This document shows positions 8,731-16,601 of a stretch of DNA of 64,000 nucleotides, one piece after another. The notes under the pieces are model-generated. The model searched no databases, was not told the DNA's origin, and was given only the letters and a program-made list of their open reading frames with translations. Numbering within the stretch: the first letter of the stretch is position 1; each line of letters starts with the position of its first letter. Both the position numbers and the translations under genes were made by a program. The DNA comes from a virus: IMG/VR virus record IMGVR_UViG_3300042482_001698, positions 19,755 to 83,754 of that record; one strand, 5' to 3'.

Positions 8731-9540
8731 ATGGAACCTAAATTTTTTATTGGTCAACGAGTTATTTTCCAAAATCAAATCTCAGTTATTCTTTCGCAAA
8801 AAGAAAATTCAGATGGCATCAATAAGTATTATTGTCAAATAGGAGAATCTGGACTCACAATGTGGGTTCTTGAAAATAATTTAGAAGATGGCAATCCTAC
8901 TGGACCACCTTTGACTCATTTTAATCGAAGAACACCTCACTTAATCATTGTTGATAGTTTTTATAAAAATCCTGATGAAATTCGTTCTTTTGCCATGGAA
9001 CAAGAATTTGAAGCTGATAATAGATTTTATAAGGGTAAGAGAACTAAAGAAAGATTCCTTTGGCCTTTCCTTAAAGAAGAATTTGAGCGTATTATCGGCA
9101 GGCCAATTATCGATTGGCTCAATCAGCCTGCTAACGGGTGCTTCCAAATTACAGGCTATAATGATCCACTTGTCTATCATAGCGATGCTCAAAGCTACGC
9201 AGCAGCAATTTATTTGACTCCATTTTCACCACCATCTGCTGGCACAAGTTTTTGGAGGGATAAAAAACATCATTCTCGTCGTCCAACAAATCATCCTTTA
9301 GAATTTGATAGATTCCAAACTGATGACCAACGCAGAGCAGCAGATGAAGAAATTTACAACGATTATAACATACTCCATCCAGATAATTGGGAATTAGTCG
9401 ATAAGGTTGGAGCCATTTATAACAGATTGGCAATTTGGGATGCGAAAATGATTCACTCAGCAAGCACCTATGAAGGACTACAAAGTGATGTCGTTGACAA
9501 GGCAAGAATGGTTCAACTTTTCTTCTTTACTGTTAGATGA
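8731..9540 (+). CDS. 2OG-Fe(II) oxygenase-like protein with N-terminal barrel
   Basis: A 269-residue protein. Residues 1-55 look like a small SH3/Tudor-type barrel. The rest has NGCFQITGYNDPLVYHSDAQ, YAAAIYLTPFSPPSAGTSFW and IWDAKMIHSAS followed by RMVQLFFF. This is a double-stranded beta-helix pattern with an H-x-D...H iron triad (HSD and the later H), typical of phage and bacterial 2-oxoglutarate dioxygenase-like proteins that hydroxylate proteins, sugars or nucleotides. The substrate is unknown. ATG 8731 has GAGGA 6 nt upstream; the longer frame from 8674 runs into the terminator and is rejected. Confidence 0.7.
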   Translation: MEPKFFIGQRVIFQNQISVILSQKENSDGINKYYCQIGESGLTMWVLENNLEDGNPTGPPLTHFNRRTPHLIIVDSFYKNPDEIRSFAMEQEFEADNRFYKGKRTKERFLWPFLKEEFERIIGRPIIDWLNQPANGCFQITGYNDPLVYHSDAQSYAAAIYLTPFSPPSAGTSFWRDKKHHSRRPTNHPLEFDRFQTDDQRRAADEEIYNDYNILHPDNWELVDKVGAIYNRLAIWDAKMIHSASTYEGLQSDVVDKARMVQLFFFTVR

Positions 9541-9568
9541 CGCTTTTGGTAATATTTTAATGTTAAAA

Positions 9569-9600
9569 TATCTCTCTTTATGGAGAGATATTTTTTTTTA
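9569..9600 (+). terminator. Intrinsic terminator
   Basis: TATCTCTC (9569-9576) pairs with GAGAGATA (9583-9590) and is followed by nine T residues. It separates the oxygenase gene from the lectin-fold operon. Confidence 0.85.
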
Positions 9601-9603
9601 ACA

Positions 9604-9614
9604 TATATAATATA
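9604..9614 (+). promoter_or_regulatory. TATATAATATA box, -35-less promoter
   Basis: An 11-nt TATATAATATA directly after the terminator and 28 nt before the GTG start at 9643, with no recognisable -35 (that position is inside the terminator stem). The same box occurs before 23562 and 49846. It is probably read with a phage sigma factor. Confidence 0.45.
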
Positions 9615-9642
9615 AGATAAAATTTTCCGTAGAGGAGTTTTC

Positions 9643-10350
9643 GTGGAAAATAATGAAGTACAAGCACAAGTTGAATTAATTCGTTCTGATGCATTGGCAG
9701 ATCAGAACATTGGCGATACACCAATTAAATGGGATAGCTGTATGGGTGACCCCGAAGCAGTCGCAAACGCTGAATTTGATGGCAATAATTTTACTGCATA
9801 TTATGATAATATAAATCAGGGCGTTTACCTAACAGAAGCCACAGCTGATACAAAAGGTTCTTTATATTGGGATAAAGATTTTGATTATACTAAAAACATT
9901 TATATTTCTGGTACATTTCTTGCTGGAGGAGAAGGAGCAGTAGATGATGGAGACGGAATAACTGTTTTTTTTGGTGTAGATGATAGTCTAACAGTTTCAA
10001 GTGACGCAACAAATGGAATAGCTGTATTTTTTGATGAATATAATGATGATGTTGTTAAAGTATACAAAAACGGAGTCTTGATTGACACAACATTTAACAC
10101 AAATTTGACGTTAGATGATCTTCAGTGGAGAAAATTTGAAATTATCTATGAATACATAGACAGTTCAAGCGCCTTTGTTCAAGTCCAAATAGATAATGTA
10201 TATGTTTGCCGTGTTGATGTTGGGTCTTGGGTAGGTGACGCAGGAACATATATCGGCGCAAGCGGTTGGTGCGGTGCAGCAGATAACAATCACCAATGTA
10301 AATCATTTGATGTCAAAAACGCAAATCCTTGGCTGGCACTAAACAGATAA
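9643..10350 (+). CDS. Lectin/glucanase-fold surface protein 1
   Basis: A 235-residue protein made mostly of one beta-rich domain (about 25-235). It starts at IGDTPIKWDSC and ends at FDVKNANPWLALN, with GSLYWDKDFDYTKNIYISG, FDEYNDDVVKVYKNG and WRKFEIIYEY inside. The pattern of aromatic strands and a central GD-G-I-VFF segment fits a concanavalin-A/L-type lectin fold. GTG start with AGAGGAG upstream. It is the first of three tandem paralogues, and no signal peptide is present. It is most likely a virion surface protein that binds host glycans; this is inference. Confidence 0.7.
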   Translation: MENNEVQAQVELIRSDALADQNIGDTPIKWDSCMGDPEAVANAEFDGNNFTAYYDNINQGVYLTEATADTKGSLYWDKDFDYTKNIYISGTFLAGGEGAVDDGDGITVFFGVDDSLTVSSDATNGIAVFFDEYNDDVVKVYKNGVLIDTTFNTNLTLDDLQWRKFEIIYEYIDSSSAFVQVQIDNVYVCRVDVGSWVGDAGTYIGASGWCGAADNNHQCKSFDVKNANPWLALNR

Positions 10351-10369
10351 TTTGATAAAGGAATAAATT

Positions 10370-11701
10370 ATGGAAAACAATCAAGAAGTCACTGCTCAGG
10401 GTGGCAAGATTGGTCATCGTAGCGGAAAAAGCAATCGTGATCCTCTTCGTCCTGTTAATATTGGAGATTCAAAAATATTTTGGAATGCTTGTCAAGGCGC
10501 TCCTTGGGATGTTGATCCCGATGCTAATTATGATGGAGATGCATCATACGATAATCATAATACAGGTTTAATTCTTACTCCTAATAGTGCCAACCAATCT
10601 GGTGCGGTTTACTGGGATAGACAATATGATCTGACAAAAGATATTTATCTCAAAGGAACATTTCTGGCTGGACTTGGAACTGGTGGCAATAATTGTGGAA
10701 TTTATGTTTGTGGTGTTTATGTTTATTTTAATGACACAGATAATTCCATATATGTAGAAACAAGTGGATTTACTAGCGATGGTTATGATTCTGGTGATAT
10801 TCTTGGCGATACCACTTGGCGTACTTTTGAAGTTATTTATGAATACAAGAAAAGCGATGTGATATATGTAACAGTTTTAATGAACGGAAAACATATTTGC
10901 AGAGTAGATATTGGTGGCGGATACACCACTGAACCAACTGTTGGAGTATTTGCCAACACAGCAACTTTAACCAATATTCATTATTGCAAGTCTTTTGAAG
11001 TAAGAAGCGCAATTCCTTGGTTTTCAATAAATGTACCGAAAATTACAAATAAAAATGATAAAATTTTTATTCTCATCAATGACACTTATGTTGATTATGT
11101 TGTTGGAGAATCGTTCTTTTCCAATGAACCAAACAATATTATTGCTTACTTAGATGCTAATACTATAGATTATGAAACATTTACAGATATATCTGAATCT
11201 GGATGGGATGATATATTTGTTTTAGGAAAAGCTGGTTATGTTATTATTCCCGAACTTGAAACTAGTGACATTCTTCCAGATTTGACTTCAGGTGCTAAAA
11301 ATAAAATTAACAATTTTGTTTCTTCTGGTGGTAATCTTTTGATGTTCAGCCCCGGAAATGGAGACTTGGTGCCTTTCTTGAATGATGTGTTTAGTTTTAG
11401 CATCACTGATGGTGGAGCTTCTGCGCCAATAAGCCTCACAGTTGATGGTTCTGGTCTTTTCCCAAGTGAAAGTGCTACTATTCCAAATCTCAGTGATACT
11501 AATTCTTTAGACACTACTAGTTTGCCAGTAAATTCTGTAACAATTTACGAGGGAAATGGTGCGGATGAATCTGTAGTAACCATGATTCCATATGGTTCTG
11601 GGAAAATATATGTTCTTGGCTGGGATTGGTATGATGCTGCGCCGATAGGTCCAGAAGATGGTGGTTGGCTACATTTGCTTGAGTCTATTTTGCAATCTTG
11701 A
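10370..11701 (+). CDS. Lectin-fold protein 2 with GATase/GIFT-like C-terminal domain
   Basis: A 443-residue protein. Residues about 25-225 are a second copy of the lectin-fold domain (IGDSKIFWNAC ... SFEVRSAIPWFSIN). Residues about 230-443 form a separate alpha/beta domain (DDIFVLGKAGYVIIPELE, INNFVSSGGNLLMFSP, YGSGKIYVLGWDWYD) like class-I-amidotransferase-fold or GIFT domains that bind ligands without catalysis. No catalytic Cys is seen at the nucleophile elbow. AAAGGA lies 7 nt before the ATG. The fusion suggests a bifunctional binding protein of the virion surface. Confidence 0.7.
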   Translation: MENNQEVTAQGGKIGHRSGKSNRDPLRPVNIGDSKIFWNACQGAPWDVDPDANYDGDASYDNHNTGLILTPNSANQSGAVYWDRQYDLTKDIYLKGTFLAGLGTGGNNCGIYVCGVYVYFNDTDNSIYVETSGFTSDGYDSGDILGDTTWRTFEVIYEYKKSDVIYVTVLMNGKHICRVDIGGGYTTEPTVGVFANTATLTNIHYCKSFEVRSAIPWFSINVPKITNKNDKIFILINDTYVDYVVGESFFSNEPNNIIAYLDANTIDYETFTDISESGWDDIFVLGKAGYVIIPELETSDILPDLTSGAKNKINNFVSSGGNLLMFSPGNGDLVPFLNDVFSFSITDGGASAPISLTVDGSGLFPSESATIPNLSDTNSLDTTSLPVNSVTIYEGNGADESVVTMIPYGSGKIYVLGWDWYDAAPIGPEDGGWLHLLESILQS

Positions 11702-11709
11702 GGAGTTAT

Positions 11710-12555
11710 ATGTTAAATATTGATGTATCAACGGATAAAATTGCAGATTTGAAAAAACTATTCAACGATGCTAATGTTTATCATCGAATAGTTGGCACAA
11801 GCTCTGATGGTTTGACCACCACTTTGAAATTCAACAAAAAAGTTGATTTTGAAAAAGCCAAAGAAATAATTGATGGCAAGGTTGCCATACAAGCAACTTT
11901 GAAACGTAGTAGCCCAGTTTCAAAAGTCAGTATTGGTGATACTCCAATTGACTGGTGTGCTGATCAGGGAGATCCATCCATTGTTGCTGATGCAACTATA
12001 TCTGACGATGCTTTTTATGACACTATAAATAATGGTGTTGTATTGACAGAAGATATTGATGAGCAGCTTGGATATCTTTATTGGGAAAAAAATTATGATT
12101 ACAATAAAAATATTTACATAAGGGCTACAACTTATTCTGGCGAAGGGGATGGCGCAGACAACATTACAATTTTCATGGGGTCAAATAGTGCTGGAGGTGG
12201 CGCTAATGGCTCAATATCTGTATACATCGATGAAGATGATGGTGATACTGTTAAGGTTTATAAAAATAACTCTTTAATAGAAGACGCAATCTCAACCAAT
12301 CAAACACTTGATGATGCGACTTATAGAGTTTGGGAAATTATTTACGAATATGCTTCTGCAACAGAGCAATATCTTCATGTTTGTATGAATAATGTTAAGA
12401 TTTTAAGATATAACATGTATCTTTCTGGTGGCGTGTGGATTCCCGGTGGCAATTATATTGGAATTTATGGTGTCACTGGTACAGATAATAATTTTCATAT
12501 TTGCAGGTCATTCAAGGTAATGAGTGCAAATCCTTGGCTTGCAATCAATGGTTGA
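11710..12555 (+). CDS. Lectin-fold protein 3 with N-terminal alpha/beta domain
   Basis: A 281-residue protein. Residues 1-70 form a small alpha/beta domain (two helices, VDFEKAKEIIDGK), absent from its two upstream paralogues. Residues about 78-281 are the third lectin-fold copy (IGDTPIDWCADQGDP ... VMSANPWLAING). AGGAG 4 nt before the ATG overlaps the stop of the previous gene, so the three genes are one operon that ends at the terminator at 12581. The small domain may be an attachment module. Confidence 0.7.
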   Translation: MLNIDVSTDKIADLKKLFNDANVYHRIVGTSSDGLTTTLKFNKKVDFEKAKEIIDGKVAIQATLKRSSPVSKVSIGDTPIDWCADQGDPSIVADATISDDAFYDTINNGVVLTEDIDEQLGYLYWEKNYDYNKNIYIRATTYSGEGDGADNITIFMGSNSAGGGANGSISVYIDEDDGDTVKVYKNNSLIEDAISTNQTLDDATYRVWEIIYEYASATEQYLHVCMNNVKILRYNMYLSGGVWIPGGNYIGIYGVTGTDNNFHICRSFKVMSANPWLAING

Positions 12556-12557
12556 TG

Positions 12558-12852
12558 TTAATCAATTTTGAATTGTTGTAATCCGCCTTCACAAGGCGGA
12601 TTTTCTTTTTTGATTCTTTCTTGTGCCATGATACAATAATCAGGATTAAGATCTATTCCAATAAAATTTCTTTTAAGTTTATTTGCAACTGCTGACGAAC
12701 TCTTCTGGAGTCTTCTCTGTTCCGAGTTGATCTTTCTGGCCATAATCTCTTAATTGCCAGTAAGGAGGAGATGTTATGCATGTTTGTACACTATTACGCT
12801 CGATTTGTTTTAATCCTTCGAGGCAATCTGAATTTATTATTTTTGATTCCAT
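12558..12852 (-). pseudogene. Internally deleted DNA N4/N6 methyltransferase
   Basis: Reading from 12852, the first 57 codons encode a beta-class DNA methylase N-terminus with a target motif TSPPYWQLRDYG, then stop at 12679. From 12743, in another frame, the C-terminus of the same kind of enzyme follows (FIGIDLNPDYCIMAQERI). The central roughly 150-200 residues, including the SAM-binding DPFxGxGT motif, are missing and the frame is shifted at the joint. It cannot be an active enzyme. The 3' end also overlaps the lectin-operon terminator. It is a deletion relic of a methylase like the intact gene at 18283. Confidence 0.8.
12581..12611 (+). terminator. Intrinsic terminator of the lectin operon
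   Basis: ATCCGCCTT (12581-12589) pairs with AAGGCGGAT (12593-12601), followed by TTTCTTTTTT. On the other strand the same bases code for the tail of the methylase relic. Confidence 0.8.
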
Positions 12853-12930
12853 AAAATATTGAAGTTAGATTTCTAAATATTTCAGAGCATTCGTGCTTCG
12901 ACACGCTGATGACAACCAGTCTTAGGATTA

Positions 12931-13407
12931 TTAAATTGTTTGTACTTCGGTGCTAAACAAGCTGGTCGAGGCGGTCTTTTCTTGATAGTTTCCAAGAATT
13001 GGTAATGTTAGATTTTTATTGTCATTTAGACTCCAAACAACATTCATCAAATTAGATTTTTGCAATGCTATTTCGCATTTGTAACATGGTTTTGCCAGTC
13101 TGAATTTTCCATGTCTATTTATTTTCATGCTAAGTATTGTTGTCTTTCTGTTGTAATACTTTTCATCAAGTTTGAGGAGAAGGTCTGCTTCAGCATGAAG
13201 GAATGGGTATTTTTTCCAGTGTGCGATATTAAATTTTTGAGCTAATTTATATGCTTTCGCTGACATCATGACGGGATTGTTCTTCCCCATTTCCATGATT
13301 CTATTTTTTCTTATTGCAAACGCATAGTGAAAACCAGTGCGGCTTTTGTCCTCTCCCCAATCTTCTAACATGAGGCAAACACATTTATGGAGAGTAGAGG
13401 CTTTCAT
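12931..13407 (-). CDS. Cytidine-deaminase-fold protein
   Basis: A 158-residue protein with the zinc site of the CDA/APOBEC superfamily: HAE (71-73) and PCYKC (107-111), with AFAIRKNRIMEMG before and MNVVWSLND after. It should deaminate a cytosine or adenine base in a nucleoside, nucleotide or RNA; the substrate cannot be read. No Shine-Dalgarno is present. A TATAAT lies 5 nt before the ATG, so it is probably leaderless. It is divergent from the tRNA-Arg gene. Confidence 0.75.
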   Translation of the reverse strand: MKASTLHKCVCLMLEDWGEDKSRTGFHYAFAIRKNRIMEMGKNNPVMMSAKAYKLAQKFNIAHWKKYPFLHAEADLLLKLDEKYYNRKTTILSMKINRHGKFRLAKPCYKCEIALQKSNLMNVVWSLNDNKNLTLPILGNYQEKTASTSLFSTEVQTI

Positions 13408-13412
13408 GAAAA

Positions 13413-13418
13413 ATTATA
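13413..13418 (-). promoter_or_regulatory. -10 box giving a leaderless start
   Basis: TATAAT on the minus strand ends 5 nt before the ATG at 13407, so the transcript would begin at or next to the start codon. No Shine-Dalgarno is present. Confidence 0.4.
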
Positions 13419-13429
13419 ACCACATTCAA

Positions 13430-13458
13430 TTGACATGGCCAACACTTCTTTGTAAAAT
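13430..13458 (+). promoter_or_regulatory. Promoter of tRNA-Arg
   Basis: TTGACA (13430-13435), a 17-nt spacer and TAAAAT (13453-13458). The predicted start site lies just before the mature tRNA at 13469. Confidence 0.7.
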
Positions 13459-13468
13459 TGAATGTATT

Positions 13469-13549
13469 GCCGCTGACCCAGAAATGGAACTGGATTGCTC
13501 TTCTAAAGCAACGGCGAAAGCCATGTGGGTTCGACTCCCGCCAGCGGTA
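13469..13549 (+). tRNA. tRNA-Arg(UCU), long variable arm
   Basis: Cloverleaf: acceptor GCCGCTG/CAGCGGT (a G-T pair at the end), D stem CCAG/CTGG with an 8-nt loop, anticodon stem TTGCT/AGCAA, loop CTTCTAA, and T arm GTGGG-TTCGACT-CCCGC. The anticodon TCT (13502-13504) reads AGA/AGG. The variable region is 13 nt and forms a GGC-GAAA-GCC hairpin, which is unusual for Arg and recalls class II tRNAs, so its identity should be treated as probable. CCA is not encoded. It has its own promoter and abuts an HNH endonuclease gene on the other strand. Confidence 0.85.
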
Positions 13550-14338
13550 TTATTTTAGATCATAAAATTTAACCCATTTTCTTATGGAACTATCAGTAAC
13601 TCCAAACATTATTCCCAATTGTGAAAAATTGTGTTTTTCTAAAAGTTTTTTTAATTCATCTCTTGTTGGACGATCAACTTTTCTTTTACTTGCAGCAGCA
13701 CATTGAACAGAGCAATGTTTCGTGTTGTAGACATCAGTTTGACAATTTGGACATTTTCCTGTTGGTTTCAAAGTATTAGTTAACAATGGGTTGGCTTCTC
13801 TTGTCTGTATCAATGATGCATCTGGATTGTGTGTTTCTCGATGACAATTGGCACAAAGAAGAACACATTTTTTAAGTTCTTCAATAGTTTTATTCCACTT
13901 CATTTCTCTTGCTTTTACCCATGTCATTTCTTTAACTGATGGATCTAAATGGTGAAATTCCATTGCCGCATAGTTTTTGCAATATCCACAAATAACACAC
14001 TTTCCTCCCATTAATTTTATTGCTTCCATTTTACGATCTAACCATCTATTTTTTTGTATTTCATACAAACAAACCTTGCAATAAGAATAATATTTTCTTT
14101 TTCCCTTTATCTTGTGAAAATAATTGACACATTTATATTCATTACATTTAATACATTTTCTTTTTATTTCATTATTTTCTATTATTTGCTTTGCTTTTCC
14201 TGTTTCTAATTTTTTGGTATTGTGTTCCCCATATGGCGAGCAATCAAGACAATAACTTCTGTTGCCGAGATTTTTTTCTTTACCATCTATTTTGATGCGA
14301 TTGGGGAAATTAGCTTGACACTTCTTGCATGTTGGCAT
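13550..14338 (-). CDS. HNH homing-type endonuclease with zinc fingers and C-terminal HTH
   Basis: A 262-residue protein. Several CxxC pairs form zinc fingers at about 4-35, 60-90 and 195-215. A central HNH nuclease core (CVICGY ... MEFHHLDP ... CVLLCANCHRETH) spans about 112-170. A C-terminal helix-turn-helix (SQLGIMFGVTDSSIRKWVKF) probably binds DNA. This layout is that of free-standing phage homing endonucleases. AGGA lies 6 nt before the ATG. Its stop directly abuts the tRNA-Arg gene, a typical insertion context. Confidence 0.85.
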   Translation of the reverse strand: MPTCKKCQANFPNRIKIDGKEKNLGNRSYCLDCSPYGEHNTKKLETGKAKQIIENNEIKRKCIKCNEYKCVNYFHKIKGKRKYYSYCKVCLYEIQKNRWLDRKMEAIKLMGGKCVICGYCKNYAAMEFHHLDPSVKEMTWVKAREMKWNKTIEELKKCVLLCANCHRETHNPDASLIQTREANPLLTNTLKPTGKCPNCQTDVYNTKHCSVQCAAASKRKVDRPTRDELKKLLEKHNFSQLGIMFGVTDSSIRKWVKFYDLK

Positions 14339-14497
14339 GATAATCCTGTATCTTAATTGTTTTGTTACAATTATATATCCAACTGAGAAACAATTAGTAA
14401 AAATTAAAAATTATTTCTGCTTTTCTTGCCTTGCATTAACGATTCAAAAGTTTTAGAATCAAATTGATTTGAATTACCAACCCATTTTGGTGGCACG

Positions 14498-14749
14498 ATG
14501 AAAAAAGACATGGATGAAGACGATAAGATTGAAAAGATTCTTACTCCAGCAGGATCTTTTGTAATTGGCATTACTGCTGTTTTTTGCATGGCCTGTATTA
14601 TGGCTTTCCCTTTTCAATATGCTTGGAATAATATTTGTGTTGAAGTTTTGACTTGTTGCAAGGAAATAAATTATTGGCAAAGCACAGGTATGATTTTTTT
14701 GATTTTCTTTACAGGAAGAATATTTAATTTCCCAATAGCTAAAGATTAA
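14498..14749 (+). CDS. Small two-helix membrane protein
   Basis: An 83-residue protein with hydrophobic segments at about 17-40 and 61-78 and an acidic N-terminus. Four Cys residues lie in and between the helices. No family is recognised. A weak GGTGG precedes the ATG. Confidence 0.55.
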   Translation: MKKDMDEDDKIEKILTPAGSFVIGITAVFCMACIMAFPFQYAWNNICVEVLTCCKEINYWQSTGMIFLIFFTGRIFNFPIAKD

Positions 14750-14809
14750 CTTCTTGAATATGCAACGATTTTGCTTTGAATTATATATTATGTGTTTATA
14801 TATAAGTTC

Positions 14810-15226
14810 ATGGAAAGACTATGTTCTTTTGATGAATTTGTTTTGCTTAAAGAAGGTAATAGCCGCACGGCATTGAAGTCTTTGCTTTACCCACTTTCTT
14901 ATGGTGGGCTGGGTAATTATCCTCCTGCTCACTATCTTCCTCAAGCTGCTGATGCCATTCTATATGTATCGCAGGATGAGAGATTATGGTGTAATGGAGA
15001 TGGAGCTCCTTGGGACATCACACATCTACCCGGACATAAGCAATATGGCGATAAAATAAATAATGGTGAAGGTGAGCCGTGGAACATAAATGTTCTTCCC
15101 GGCAAATCTAAAAAACCATTAGATCATAATGTTCTCGGTAAAGAAGTGCCATATAAGGGATTTTTAAGGCTTGTGACTAAGATCAAATGTATAAGTCCTG
15201 AGTATTCAAACCTGCCACCTATTTGA
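14810..15226 (+). CDS. Hypothetical protein with capsid-targeting-like N-terminus
   Basis: A 138-residue protein with no recognised domain. Its N-terminus (SFDEFVLLKE then G at residue 16) resembles the T4 capsid-targeting peptide, ending in an LxE site as cut by T4-type prohead protease. The rest contains two similar GEPWNINVLPG / GAPWDITHLPG segments about 22 residues apart. The frame opens at GTG 14792, but ATG 14810 follows a TATATATAAG box by 3 nt and is the likelier, perhaps leaderless, start. It may be a protein packaged in the head; this is inference. Confidence 0.55.
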   Translation: MERLCSFDEFVLLKEGNSRTALKSLLYPLSYGGLGNYPPAHYLPQAADAILYVSQDERLWCNGDGAPWDITHLPGHKQYGDKINNGEGEPWNINVLPGKSKKPLDHNVLGKEVPYKGFLRLVTKIKCISPEYSNLPPI

Positions 15227-15241
15227 CTTTAATTTTTAATT

Positions 15242-15261
15242 CCTTAATAATTGAATTAAGG
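15242..15261 (+). repeat. Inverted repeat covering a ribosome binding site
   Basis: CCTTAAT (15242-15248) and ATTAAGG (15255-15261) with a 6-nt loop. The right arm overlaps the AAGGGG ribosome binding site of the gene at 15272, so the hairpin could limit its translation. Confidence 0.45.
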
Positions 15262-15271
15262 GGAAAACATT

Positions 15272-15499
15272 ATGAATGATAAACATATTCGCACCATTGC
15301 CGCATTTGAACAAGTTGGAGCATTTCTCAATATCTTTGCCAATTTTCTTTATTCTTATCATAAGGATTTGGTAAACGCTGGTTTTCAGCGTGATGAGGCT
15401 TTGAAGCTTGTTCGAGAGCTTCAAGCGACTATTTTCAAGGAATCTTTCAACAGCAGCACATCGTCTGAGAATAATGATCTTGAAAATGATGAAGAATAG
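15272..15499 (+). CDS. Small conserved phage-type protein
   Basis: A 75-residue helical protein with a central NAGFQRDEALKLVRELQATI helix like that in many small phage proteins of unknown role, and a Ser/Asn/Glu-rich tail. AAGGGG lies upstream of the ATG within a small hairpin. Confidence 0.65.
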   Translation: MNDKHIRTIAAFEQVGAFLNIFANFLYSYHKDLVNAGFQRDEALKLVRELQATIFKESFNSSTSSENNDLENDEE

Positions 15500-15586
15500 T
15501 GTTTTTGGGAAAAATATTTCTGTAGGCATCAAACATATAAAAATAGTTCGCCTTCAATGTCTTAGATAGATTAAGCGGAGGTGCTT

Positions 15587-16174
15587 GTGTTGGCCGAGAG
15601 AAAAGTTCTTGTCCTTAACAAATCATGGCGTGCTATTGCGATTATTACTCTTGAGAAGGCCCTTAGCAAGGTTTTTTCGACATATGATGATGGAACACCA
15701 AAAGCAAAAATTATTGATCCTAGCAATGATTTTATGATGTTTGAATGGCATGAGTGGTCACAGATCATGCCAGATGATGACGAGTTAAAAATTAGGACTG
15801 TAAGTGCGTCCTATAAGGTTCCAGAGGTTATATTATACACAAAATATGATAAAGTTCCATGTACTAAGGCGCAGTTTAACAGAAGAAGTATTTATCGAAG
15901 AGACAATAGTACTTGCCAATATTGTGGCGAGAAAAAAAAGAACGATGAATTATCCTTGGATCATATTGTCCCTCGTTGTCAGGGCGGCAAAACTAATTGG
16001 GAAAACATTGTTGTTGCTTGTGTTGACTGTAATTCCCAAAAAGCTGGCAGAACGCCAAAGCAAGCTGGTATGAAGCTTCTTTGCGAACCCAAAAAACCTT
16101 TGTCTAACTTGCATTTGGATGAATCAAGGGCTGAATCTTGGGTTCATTTTCTTGTTGCAGAAGATGTTGCTTGA
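15587..16174 (+). CDS. HNH endonuclease family protein
   Basis: A protein of about 195 residues of the widespread bacterial/phage HNH family. It has an N-terminal domain (VLVLNKSWRAIAIITLEKAL), then FNRRSIYRRDNSTCQYCG, DHIVPRCQGG, and NIVVACVDCNSQKAGRTP, which give the two zinc CxxC pairs and the H-N-H catalytic residues. GGAGG (15577-15581) sets the start at GTG 15587 or TTG 15590; the longer GTG at 15581 overlaps the binding site. It may be a host-like nuclease rather than a homing enzyme because it lacks a DNA-binding tail. Confidence 0.85.
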   Translation: MLAERKVLVLNKSWRAIAIITLEKALSKVFSTYDDGTPKAKIIDPSNDFMMFEWHEWSQIMPDDDELKIRTVSASYKVPEVILYTKYDKVPCTKAQFNRRSIYRRDNSTCQYCGEKKKNDELSLDHIVPRCQGGKTNWENIVVACVDCNSQKAGRTPKQAGMKLLCEPKKPLSNLHLDESRAESWVHFLVAEDVA

Positions 16175-16228
16175 TTAAATTCTTATTTTGACTACAATTG
16201 ATTTGTTCGTTAATTTTTATTTTTTTTC

Positions 16229-16257
16229 AAAGAAATTCGTCCTCTGTTGACGGACGG
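16229..16257 (+). repeat. Dispersed CCGTTGACGG-type leader element, copy 1
   Basis: AAAGAAATTCGTC, CTCTGTT, then GACGGACGG. CGTC and GACG can pair around a 7-nt loop. It lies 16 nt before the ATG at 16273. Related copies are at 17833, 18238 (inverted), 25208, 29459 and 31046. Confidence 0.65.
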
Positions 16258-16272
16258 GAAAGCAGTTTTTAT

Positions 16273-16521
16273 ATGTGGTTGAAATTGTCGAATCAATGGG
16301 TTAACATGTCTCATATTGTGCGAGTTGAATTTAAGGTTGAAGGCAACACTAAGGTAGCCACCTTTTATTCTACAAAAACAGGTGGTCAGGATCGAACATT
16401 TGTACAAGGTCCAGACGCAGATCTTGTAGAAAAATGGCTTAATGATCAGATTGTGCCTCCTGTAGAAATCAAGGCTGTCAAGACCAAGACCAAGGGGTTT
16501 TTTAGTTCTGTCAAAAAGTGA
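16273..16521 (+). CDS. Small hypothetical protein
   Basis: An 82-residue protein. Residues 1-60 look like a PH-like or small beta domain (WVNMSHIVRVEFKVEGN), with a basic tail. The frame is open from an ATT-region start at 16198, but that would place the repeat element in coding sequence; ATG 16273 is preferred. The dispersed leader element with an ACGGAC-type motif lies immediately upstream, so translation may be controlled there. Confidence 0.6.
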   Translation: MWLKLSNQWVNMSHIVRVEFKVEGNTKVATFYSTKTGGQDRTFVQGPDADLVEKWLNDQIVPPVEIKAVKTKTKGFFSSVKK

Positions 16522-16601
16522 TTGGATTTTTGTGTTTTTCGTCTATGATTGCTAGGTGAATATGTCTCACGTTGACAGATAGGAAGGAAGGAGATTGTGA
16601 T

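Noticed and set aside
12558-12743. Intact 61-aa gene
   Set aside because: It is the C-terminal end of a methylase whose core is missing; it begins inside the N-terminal fragment.
13337-13558. 73-residue plus-strand ORF
   Set aside because: It would run across the promoter and the tRNA-Arg gene and over the deaminase gene.
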